A stretch of 60,000 bases of DNA from Hydractinia symbiolongicarpus (lineage: Eukaryota > Cnidaria > Hydrozoa > Anthoathecata > Hydractiniidae): positions 622,001 to 682,000 of the forward strand of contig NC_079884.1 in NCBI RefSeq assembly GCF_029227915.1, given 5' to 3'. Made by a program: the position numbers and the translations under genes. This document shows, one piece after another, positions 50,880-60,000 of this stretch (its first letter is position 1; every line of letters starts with the position of its first letter). The notes under the pieces are model-generated. The model ran no database searches and had not been told where the DNA came from. It saw only the letters and a program-made list of their open reading frames with translations.

Positions 50880-51656
50880 GAAAATGAGAGAAGTGCTTTG
50901 GAGAAAAAGGAATATTGGTATCAGTGTATGGTATCAGCAATAGAAGAGAAATGATCATTGAAGGAATTAGAAATTACGGAAGGATCATTGGCATTAGTGT
51001 TATGAAGATTGAGACAGGTAGGAAAAAGAAGATTTAGACTTTTTGGAAGATATGATAAAATTGAAGCCTTGCCACACCTTGTGAATACTGCCCAGGTTAT
51101 CACTGAAATAGCTTGCATAAAATATTTTCTTCTCCACCTGGACAAGGTTACAATTAAGTTTCTATACTGCCTATAACGTTTACTGAGATCATATCTAAAG
51201 GATCTTTAGTCTTTATAAAGGATTTATAAAGACGATCACGTTGATAAATAGACTTAATAATACCTTTAGTCATCCAAGGATTTAAATCACGTTTGTGTTG
51301 GCGCTTAGTCAGTGCTTTTGTTGGTGCATACTGCTTAAGGAGGCCTTAAACTCTGTTATAGAATTTTTCGAAAGAGAGGTCTGCATTGCCAGAAGTTATT
51401 TCAAGAGTTTGTTCCCAGTTTGCATCAAGAATAAAACTTTCACGATCAAAATTTTTTCAATCTCTGACACCAGTCTTAACATTAGAAGGAGATTACACTG
51501 TTTTTTTGTTGTTTTTTTTGTTAAAGATAACAAATTGAGGCAAGTGGTCAGAGATTGTAGTACAGATATTACCAGACATGGTGTCAAGGTCAGATGCGTT
51601 AGAGATTATATTATCTACAAGAGGACTGGAGGAGTTTGTTATTCTAGTAGGAAAAG
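50880..51656 (-). pseudogene. LINE linker between endonuclease and polymerase
   Basis: Pieces in several frames. ISDHLPQF near 51,560-51,537 is the last endonuclease motif with its Asp-His pair. RDLNPWMTKGIIKSI near 51,290-51,245 and LYKSFIKTKDPL after it are typical linker sequence. The frame at 50,921-51,145 continues it (SRWRRKYFMQAI). Open frames at 51,396-51,587 are in the wrong frame and are not real products. Confidence 0.7.
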
Positions 51657-51923
51657 TTATGTGAGGAAGCAAGGAGAAGAGAAAGGTAAATCTAAAAATT
51701 TCTCGACAGGTTTGTCTGTGTCACAGTTTAAGAAGTTAATGTTAAAATCCCCTAAAAGAACCAGCATTTTCTTTTCTTTAGAGACAACTTCTAACAAATA
51801 CAGTGAATTGAAATCAGCTACGGACATACAGGGATGTCTGTAGGTGCATCCAACAACTATACCCCTCCCCCTGTTTTGGGTCATCTCTATAAAAACAGAT
51901 GCAAGCTGTTTACTTTTGAGCAA
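51657..51923 (-). pseudogene. LINE endonuclease, middle part
   Basis: 88 residues with VGCTYRHP and LVLLGDFNINFLN. The G-D-F-N box carries the Asp and Asn of apurinic-type endonucleases of non-LTR elements. It ends in a frameshift before the S-D-H motif. Confidence 0.8.
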
Positions 51924-51929
51924 GTTGGT

Positions 51930-52163
51930 TTAATTCATCACGGCATACATAATCGAGTGATGATGATGTATATAAAAGTGCCCCGCCATTATTAGAATTA
52001 GAAGGGGTATGTTTAAAAGAATAGTTATGTAGGGAGAGGGAACATTTTGGGTGGAGATCTTAGTCTCAGTAATACCAATGATGCTGAAGTCAAACCCCCA
52101 ATAGCTTATTAGGAGCTTAAGTTCGTCAAGATGGAGCGAAAGAGAGGCAATATTTAAATGCAA
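51930..52163 (-). pseudogene. LINE endonuclease, N-terminal part
   Basis: 77 residues: LNIASLSLHLDELKLLI and FSIIGITETKIS. The glutamate of I-T-E-T-K is the metal-binding residue of the family. The end runs out of frame around 52,000, where the weak C-terminal part begins. Confidence 0.75.
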
Positions 52164-52214
52164 TGCAGAAAAAATTGTCTTTCAAAACTCATTGGAGGCA
52201 AATTCTTTAATTTT

Positions 52215-52442
52215 TTAATACTTATAGTTGACTCCTCCCATGTCATAGAACTGATTACAAATTTTAGTTGAAAAGGAATTTGATTGCAAGAAGAAAGGTC
52301 TCAATAAATTCATTGAGATGGCAGAGAAGCTCTCAATACCATTACAAGCAGGGGAATCATTTTGTAGCAGAGAGAAGATTTCTTTGCGACATTTGATGCA
52401 GTGCCAATTATCATTTGGAATTTCGTAGGAAGGTATAAACAA
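52215..52442 (-). pseudogene. LINE N-terminal zinc-finger-like segment
   Basis: The frame reads NWHCIKCRKEIFSL at residues 12-25, the W-x-C-x-x-C end of a PHD-like finger seen upstream of the endonuclease in some CR1-like LINEs. The first half of the finger is lost or out of frame. More of the same protein seems to continue to about 52,560 in another frame. Confidence 0.45.
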
Positions 52443-52570
52443 TATTAGTCAGAACGGATAGTTCCTGGAGAAATTCTTTATTGGCTAGCAACATTGATTT
52501 AAATTCTATGTGGTTAGCCCCCTCGAGGGTATAGCTCATGACATGTTTAGAGCAGCTTTTGAAACCTAAA

Positions 52571-53226
52571 TCGAACTAAGATAGTAGATTAGTAAAGCCT
52601 TTTTGATATAACTTTTAAAAACGATAACTAGCCACAACTTGCTTTTTCACAAAAACTTCAAAGTTTTTAATGTCACGAGTTTTCCAAGACCGCCATTTTT
52701 ATTAAAAAAACGTGGTATAATACACCGGATATATTTGAAGGGACACTTTATTAACACCGAAAATCTACAGTTGAATTTTGGCCTTAAACTTTAGCTAGCT
52801 ATCATCCTTCATTAAAAGGTTATTACTAAAGTGAAGAATAAACGCTTACCTTCGTACATCTATGAAGAATTCATATTCCGTTCAGAATTTCTTGAAAAAA
52901 ACACGTTTTGTTTTTTCTATACATACGATAACAACAAATATGGCTGGTTGACCTTCGAGCTTTTTCTCCAACTGATTTCCTTGGAAATTGTGCAGGTAAA
53001 TCATTTCGAAGGCGAGAATAAGCCCCTGAGAGCTTTTTAACCAATTAACTTTGGCGGAATTCAGTGGATAACCTGATGATTTTCTTAATCTTTTTATGTA
53101 AAATTGTCGGGATTCTGTACTGAAAGAATCGGTAATTAGTCATATTGCGAGTAACGCACAAAATGAGCTGGAACCTAGTAACGAGCCTTCTCGCATTGTT
53201 TGTCTTAACAATGAGAATTTGAATAA
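52571..53226. other. Spacer with an unrecognised short frame
   Basis: Between the LINE 5' end and the MITE. A 69-residue frame (52,831-53,040, plus) ends in a cluster of hydrophobic residues and has no recognised motif. Nothing else was found. Confidence 0.4.
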
Positions 53227-53946
53227 ACTAGTCGTTAGCCCGTGTAAGAATCCACGGGTTCGCCCGTCCTTGTTATACCGCATATTGCGTACGTCTCGCT
53301 ACATGCGCAACTAAGCTACCATTTTGCGTGACAGACGGACGGACAGACGTATACATATCAGTATTTTAATATAGATCTCTTATAATAATACGGAGCTTCT
53401 GTCTGTGACTTTTGCAAAGTGGATAAAATTTCTTTGATAAAGTCTATAAAATATCGCCTATAAATTTGTTCTGTAAATTAGCAAACTTTGACGTTAAGGC
53501 AATATTGACGTCAAAGGAAAGTATATTAAGATTAGTGAAGCCATTGCATTGCACTTTTAAATTTAAGGCTTAATAACATGGAAACGGGTGGAAATAACTG
53601 ACGTCATCTCCTGCGTGGGACCACCTAAGACCAATTTGGGTAAGTTTCCCAAACCTGGGTCCCCAAATCCGTTTCGGAATGGCTGGGTTGATGACGTCAT
53701 CAAAATCCTTTAAACCCTAATATCTCTGCAACCGTTTGTCAAAAGTACATAATCCTATACATTTTCTTGATCAGTGTTTCAAGATCTATACGATAGAGGC
53801 AACAGGTATACAAATTTCTAAAAAAAAATTATTAGTTTTGACGGGGCCATTGCTGACGTCAGCAAAATCTTTACATCCTTATATCTCATTAACATCAAAA
53901 TTTTTATCCTGCTTTAGTGGATTTTCCACGGGCTTTATCGACTAGT
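53227..53946 (+). mobile_element. MITE family F, element with inverted ends
   Basis: The left end 'actagtcgttagcccgtg' with 'aatccacggg' is matched by the reverse complement of the right end (53,917-53,946, 'gtggattttccacggg' to 'actagt'). The left end can also fold on itself (cccgtg...cacggg). The inside holds 'gacagacggacggacagac' and a 'gatgacgtcatcaaaa' block, with no coding frame of note. Related fragments are at 10,838, 19,567 and 32,069, so this family was active in the array more than once. Confidence 0.75.
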
Positions 53947-55251
53947 CTATATAATAATGCGGAGCTTCTGTCTGTGACTTTTGCAAAGTGGATAAAATAT
54001 AAAATACATATACATACATAAAACGGTTCTGTAATTTATCAAACTTTAACGGTAAACAATATTAACGTCAAAGGAAAGTATATTAACATAAGTGAAGCCA
54101 TTACAGTGCACTTAAAACTTTGAGGCCAAATAACTTGGAAACGAAGTGGTGACGTCAATAATTTTTCACCGCGTGGGTAACTAGGGACCACCTGGGACCA
54201 ATTTGGGTAAGTTTTCCAAACCTGGGTCCCAAAATCTGTTTCGGGATGGACGGGTTGATGACGTCATCAAAAACTCTTCAAACCCTAATATCTCTGCAAC
54301 CGTTTCTCAAAAGTACATGATCCTATATATTTCCTTGATCATTGTTTCAAGATCTATACGATGAAGGCAACAGGTATACAAATTTCTAAAAAATTTTTTG
54401 GGGGTTTTGACAGGCCATTGCTGCCGTCAGGAAACATTTTAAACCTTTATATCTCATTAATTGCTTATTAAAACCACATGATCATATACGTTGTCTTGAT
54501 CAGCAGTTTACGCTCTACACAATAGAGGCAACGTGAAAACAAATTTCCATGAAAAAATATTTTGTTGTTGACAGATCATTGCTGACGTCATCAAAATTTA
54601 AATAATAGTTCTTTTTTACTGTTATTCTGTCTAAGTGGATTTTTCCACGGGTTTTATCGACTAGTCTATATAATAATACGGAGCTTCTGTCTGTGACTTT
54701 TGCAAAGTGGATAAAATATAAAATACATATACATACATAAAACGGTTCTGTAATTTATCAAACTTTAACGGTAAACAATATTAACGTCAAAGGAAAGTAT
54801 ATTAACATAAGTGAAGCCATTACAGTGCACTTAAAACTTTAAGGCCAAATAACTTGGAAACGAAGTGGTGACGTCAATAATTTTTCACTGCGTGGGTAAC
54901 TAGGGACCACCTGGGACCAATTTGGGTAAGTTTTCCAAACCTGGGTCCCAAAATCTGTTTCGGGATGAACGGGTTGATGACGTCATCAAAAACTCTTCAA
55001 ACCCTAATATCTCTGCAACCGCTTCTCAAAAGTACATGATCCTATATATTTCCTTGATCATTGTTTCAAGATCTATACGATGAAGGCAACAGGTATACAA
55101 ATCTCTAAAAAAATTTTTTGGGGTTTTGACAGGCCATTGCTGCTGTCAGGAAACATTTTAAACCTTTATATCTCAATAATTGCTTATTAAAACCACATGA
55201 TCATATACGCTGTCTTGATCAGCAGTTTATGCTCTACACAATAGAGGCAAC
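53391..55251 (+). repeat. Tandem repeats inside and beyond the MITE (about 570-720 bp)
   Basis: The block starting 'cggagcttctgtctgtgac' occurs at 53,391, 53,960 and 54,679, so the units are 569, 719 and a truncated 573 bp. Units 2 and 3 are about 97% identical; unit 1 is more diverged and lacks about 150 bp. Each complete unit ends with the MITE terminal sequence ('ttccacggg.tttatcgactagt'). Only one left-end copy exists, so the amplification copied the inner part plus the right end. Unit 3 is cut at 55,251 by the junction of the large duplication. Confidence 0.85.
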
Positions 55252-55819
55252 GTATTATTTTTATTTCGCCGGTATAAACGTATGCATATGTATAAATTAC
55301 AATGCTGGTTGACATATAATAACGGCAGGAGCAAGTAGAAGACACAAGGAGTGTTATCATCGAGGCCCTAGTGTTGAGTTTCTATAATAATACTTATAAA
55401 GTATACTTTCCTATATTTACAAGAATAATGTTTTCTCACACTCTCAGTCTCAGTTTTTTCTATGTGCTACAATATCTATCCTAAAAATACTTTCTTTTGT
55501 CGATAACTGTTCAAAGTAACTTATCTTTTGTTACTTTTTTAAAAGAGATAAAAGTATCAATATGCTACGTATTTTCATTTAAGAATGAATTCCATATAAC
55601 GGGACCTCTGTGTCGAATGGTAAAAGTAGTAGATTTAAGAATGGTTTTTGGAATAATAAAATTACTTTTTGCATACCTGGTATTGTATCTATGCTTGATA
55701 TTGGAAAATTAATTTGTGAAAGTTGTAGGTAGCAATCCATGTCTAACTTTAAACATGAATTTTTAGCCAGATAAAAATGTATTTTCAACGTATAATCCTT
55801 TCCCAAATGTAAGGCGTTC
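55252..55819 (-). mobile_element. 5'-truncated LINE tail, copy 4
   Basis: Same fragment as 23,028-23,632 and 39,005-39,594, with its 3' end cut off by the duplication junction at 55,252. Translating minus 55,756-55,565 gives the same RYNTRYAKSNF region. Confidence 0.75.
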
Positions 55820-58800
55820 GTCACGTGGAGACCAAGAGTTTAACATAGGTGCTTTTGTTCAATTTAGAGGAAATTTTACTGAATAGTTAGTTAAAAGGGA
55901 GTCATAAATAGTATTGACGTTACATATTGATAATCACATTCAGGTTTTACAATATATTGATAGAGATGGAATCGTGGTAAAGCATTTTTAAGACGACGTT
56001 AACGTCTATTTTTGACATTGTATATAAATTATAATAATTCCCTCGTTTAACTTTACGTGGCTTTACTAAAAAATTATTTTATGTGTGAGATATAAACAGA
56101 TACAAAACTTAAAAAATAGTTACACTGCTAAAGAATGGTTAAAACAACTCCTTAACCAGTTATAATGTCAGAGAATTTGGTGTGATAGTAGGAGGGAGCG
56201 TGTTTAATAGGTGATAAATAATTATTCCTACTCATGCAAAAACTTTTTCCTTCTGATGTGGCTTCAGAAGAATGAAATATCTTAAACATTGATTATGTTT
56301 ATTTTTTCTGTTTTTTCTCTACATTAAACATATACGGGAATGGCTAAATGAAGTTTCCTCTTGTCTTCAATGAGTATTTATTAATTGGTAAATTTTACTT
56401 GCGAATAAAAGTGATATTAAGGCTACCTGAACTTATATTATTAGTCGGGTAGAGATAGGACACCTGGATATCAAGAAATTGAAAAAAGCGTCACAAACAA
56501 ACTACTATAAAAATTTCCGCGCTTAACCACTGGCGAACAATGAGAAAATTCTATTTTTTGCGCACTTGGATGCGCAAAAAGTTGTACGTGGTCACTTCAG
56601 TAGATGTGTATGCGTATGACTGTATTAACTCAACCCAGTAAGACTATTCAGTCGGCCGTTTATAAAATACTTTTTTTTGCTAAGCTGCATTATTTGGTTA
56701 TTACGCAAAATTACCGTTGAAAATCTCTATGAAATCCTTTTAATCGGGAAAACATAATAACAGGATTATCATTAGAGCAACGCAAATTTATAATAATTCT
56801 GTAAAATTCTGACATGTGATTGATCTGATTTTCAATTACTCCGATATTTACTCAAAAATCGGATTTTCGTGCAATTTTTGACTTTCTTTTAAGTGAATTA
56901 TGTAAAAACTGGAAATGATTTTAAATAGCTTATATTTGACAGTCAAAATCTTTGTACATAATGTTAAAATTCGCACTAAATTTAAATTAATTAAATTTTA
57001 ACCCTACGGACGCTTTTTTTGAAATAACTCTTTAATGCTATGTTCCATGGCTACAATACTTAATGAGTTTCAATAATTATCTATTAGACACCTGCATGCA
57101 AAATTTTTAGGTCCCATACCTTTCAGAGGCTTTCATATTGGCTATTACTCGAAACTACCCTAAAATTTTCTACAAAACCCTTATAAGAAAGAAAATGTAA
57201 TAACTTTTGTTAGGATTATGTTTAGAACTTGAAACTTACAACACAACTTTGCCTCATCAAGAAGAATTTTAGGGTTTTACCCGAAAAACGGTAAAAACAT
57301 GATTTTCGGGCAATATTTGGCAATTTTTCATACCATCTATGTTAAAACCAAAAAATATGTTAAATAAGTTTTATTTAGCTTTAAACAGAATGTAAAAATT
57401 CCCTCTAGAACTAAAGTAATTGAATTTTAAGCAGATAGTGGCATTTTGAACGAATTTTAAGCTTTTTATGACGTCACAGAAAATGTGCTGACGCAAGAAA
57501 AATTTATTGCTGCCATTTTGCTCCTTTTGTGACGTACTATAATTGTGCCAAGTTTGATTCAAGTTGGACAAGCCTATGAAAAGTTTTTTGGGAGGGGGCA
57601 GATTTCGCTTCGAAGTCACGACGTGATTGGTACTAATCAGACAACGCTTACATTGGGATGCATATTTCAATTACAAATATTTCTCAATGGCTAATTTAAG
57701 AAAACCAAAGTAGCAAAAGTGGGAAAGTTTGATTTCGCAGTTAAATGCCAATTAGATTGACTTATGAAACATTGCTATGCCTAATTTTAATGTCAAATCA
57801 CTCAATCCACATACGATTTTGACCGCGAATTTGGGAACGAGATGATTCAGACTATTGTTTAGATAATTGGATACAGGAAGCCCTGTTGTTGAAACTATCT
57901 GAAAGCAAACTTTAATTACAGGTTGTAAATCTGTATTGCTTCATCTTTATGTCATTTAGAACACAATAAGCAGTTTATCAATATTAAGGAAGGAAAATCA
58001 ATTTGACAGCACAATGAATATTCCACTTATTCTTACAGGGACAGAAAAAATATTGAAGTCTTTCGCGGTTATCAGCATTTGATAAATAGGTGCTAAAATT
58101 AAACAGCAACCAATGTTTGAGTCATAATGTCTCCACAGTACAAAGTCACTATGTTAAAAGTATATCTCATGAGTAGAAGTAATTTTAGCTGATCTGAAGG
58201 CAAAAATGACGTGGCGTGTACTATTTTATTAAGGGGAGGAATAGACTTAACTTCTTGTATTTCTTATGTACCAAAAACAACGTTTGGCGTATAGTAATAC
58301 TATTTTTAACGATTTCAATTGATTAGTACTGTGATAATGGATTACAAATTTCTCTTTTTTCTCCTTTGTTCGATCAAATCCAGATATTTCGTGAGAACTT
58401 ACTGATATATTTTTAGCTGATATACTTGTTGCAAATTTTGGAACAAAGGTTTGAGAATACAACTTTAATTCCCATAACTCGTGAAGATATATTCCTGAGA
58501 AAATGATTTTATTTATCTTTATGTATTGGTATTTTCTGCAAATTTTGCATTAATTTAAATTTTTCTTTAATACCTTTGTTCTCGTGTAGACAAAAGAATA
58601 ATAAAATAGGCAATTAAAAATTAATAAAACCTACAATTGAATTCCTTTTATTTTTAAAATCTTACTTTTGACAGTTTCTGATTGAAATTGTGTAATGCAA
58701 AAATGTCAATTCCTACATAAAAGACTGACGAAGTTACAAATTACTGGTAGTAAAGGCTCGTTTTTATTGAATTGCATTTTTCCCTTTGAACAAAAATCTC

Positions 58801-59544
58801 ACAAAGGTTTTAGATTTTACAGGAATTAGAGATGTTGTCCCAGTGGGCATGTGCTACCATAAAAATTCGTTAACCCTTTGAGGTACTGCAGTCAAGCAGA
58901 AACGAACCTCAAAACCAGTAAAAAGAACTTGCAATGCAAAATATATTAGTTTTATAAATTTGAAAGTATTTTTACCACTCACTTCTTTAGTGAGGTTTTG
59001 GTACTGTGTTGAGAAAAAGAGCAGTATATATAAAAGACACGAAACATTCCAACACCATATCATTTAAAAGGACAGGTGTTGTGGCTAAAGTGTGTGGAAC
59101 CTTGGTAAATCATTACCATAATTAAGTCCTACCTGAAACTAAAAAAGCAACATTATTATACACAGAGGGAAGATCAAGATTTCGATATCTAACTTACTTT
59201 TACAAACCCACTGAAGACATTTACACGTTAATTTCGGCAGGAATCTAACGAAAATAATGGCTTACAGTACACTAGCCCCAGAGTAACATCGTTAACTTTA
59301 AAACAAGGTCTTTGTATAAATCATTGGGAGGCTACTTTCAACAAATTAAAGCTATAAAAGAACTACTCTTTTCAAAAAAAAAAACCCTTTAAGTATCATA
59401 GTAAGTAAACAACGGTGGCATCATAAAATACAAAAAAACAACTGAAGTGTTAAAATACAATATCTAAAACTTACTAAATTGTTTAGAAACGTTCACACAA
59501 TATAAGTCATTATTATTCCAATAAAAGACTTATTATTAAAAATT
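55252..59544 (+). repeat. Copy 4 right part, and start of the second copy of a 16.2 kb duplication
   Basis: Sequence from 55,252 is about 97-98% identical to 39,042 onward in copy 3, with offsets of 16,176-16,283. It begins inside the LINE tail. Private differences show it is not simply copy 3 repeated. It keeps the 12 bases near 55,545 and the stretch near 57,712-57,785 that copy 3 lost, and lacks about 39 bases near 57,268. No gene is recognised; the frames here mirror those of copy 3. Confidence 0.85.
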
Positions 59545-60000
59545 AAAGACTTCTACTTCTACGGCGTGCGTGTTGAGAGCTTGTCGACAAAAAAAGATTA
59601 GATTAGATTTTTAGACATGAAAATTAAGTAGATATGTTACACTGAAATAACACATGTTTAAGTATATATCAGAGAAAATAGGAAAGTAAAAAGAGTAAAA
59701 TTAAAAATGGATCTTTTCTTCTGGAAATCCAGTAAAATAAGTTTAGATACCTATTTAAATGTTTTGAAGAGGAACATCTATATGCGATTTGTTTAGGTTA
59801 ATTGTAATCTTTATACGCACCTTGGTATGAAATAGTAAAATAAATAATGTAAAATATTCATTTAAATGATAAGTAGTGAATTTTTTTAAATACTGATATC
59901 CCTTTATTAGCAAAATCTTTTTCAGATCTTTTTATCATGAAGTAACAGGACCCAAGCTTAAGAACACGTAACCGCCTAAGATACAGAAAAACACACATCA
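59545..60000 (+). repeat. Start of copy 5 of the large unit
   Basis: Nearly identical to 43,263-43,667. A stretch of about 55 bases near 59,905-59,955 is present here and deleted in copy 4 at 43,619. The window ends inside the unit. Confidence 0.85.

Larger units (their letters stand above)
49265..52570 (-). mobile_element. Near full-length degraded CR1/Jockey-like LINE
   Basis: Reading on the minus strand from about 52,570 to 49,265, the order is: a cysteine-rich segment, an apurinic-type endonuclease, a linker, a reverse transcriptase, a C-terminal domain and a short 3' tail. The 3' end (about 49,290-49,265) is a short run of 'ctatcctattctat' type, like the microsatellite tails of CR1/L2 elements, rather than poly(A). 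At least six frame breaks are needed to read through, and one catalytic position of the polymerase is changed, so it is dead. The large plus-strand frame at 51,295-51,843 is its antisense shadow. It lies inside the island in copy 4 and differs from the short LINE tails at 23.0, 39.0 and 55.3 kb. Confidence 0.85.

Noticed and set aside
51295-51843. 182-residue open frame on the plus strand, the longest in the window
   Set aside because: It lies exactly antisense to the LINE endonuclease and linker, whose motifs are clear on the minus strand, and it has no protein-like features.
53230-53270. tRNA-like 'gggttcgcccgtcc' resembling a Pol III B box, suggesting a SINE
   Set aside because: No A box at the right spacing and no cloverleaf. 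The inverted ends at 53,227 and 53,946 fit a DNA element better.
53391-55251. CRISPR-like regular repeats
   Set aside because: The units are about 570-720 bp with no short repeat-spacer structure, and the genome is eukaryotic.

Overview
This looks like AT-rich nuclear DNA (roughly two thirds A+T by eye) from an invertebrate animal, and a cnidarian fits best. It shows no prokaryotic gene packing, no operons, and no long open frames outside degraded mobile elements. The recognisable proteins are fragments of a CR1/Jockey-like non-LTR retrotransposon and of virus-like proteins of the kind found in cnidarian genomes. I recognise no intact host gene, tRNA, rRNA or CRISPR array. The taxon is an inference from these element families.

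The main structure is a tandem array of a large, mostly non-coding unit of about 12.5-13 kb. Using one landmark (an 'agcccggctaatg' motif) as phase marker, a diverged partial copy 0 ends near 5,160. Copy 1 runs 5,161-17,797, copy 2 17,798-30,901 and copy 3 30,902-43,262. Copy 4 starts at 43,263, is interrupted from about 45,060 to 55,251, and resumes to about 59,544. Copy 5 then begins. The copies are mosaics. The first 8.3 kb of copy 2 resembles copy 3 and the rest resembles copy 1, with a breakpoint near 26,072. The unit itself contains older internal subrepeats, giving a hierarchy like a satellite higher-order repeat but at kilobase scale.

The copies carry private and shared insertions that allow relative dating. 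A 5'-truncated LINE tail of about 600 bp is in copies 2, 3 and 4 but not copy 1. A 2.15 kb non-autonomous transposon with 58 bp terminal inverted repeats is only in copy 3 (32,588-34,738), and copy 2 keeps the empty site. Copy 3 also has a nested duplication of about 0.95 kb (35,637-36,590).

The island at 45,060-55,251 holds three things. At 45.6-48.4 kb are decayed virus-like genes of higher GC content: a split hydrophobic protein, a possible structural protein and a BRO-N-like protein. At 49.3-52.6 kb on the minus strand is a nearly full-length but frameshifted LINE with endonuclease and reverse transcriptase domains. At 53.2-55.25 kb is a MITE-like element whose inner part is tandemly repeated. 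At 55,252 the sequence jumps from the middle of a MITE repeat back to the equivalent of 39,042. This is the junction of a recent 16.2 kb tandem duplication, and it predicts that second copies of the virus-like genes and the LINE lie just beyond the window.
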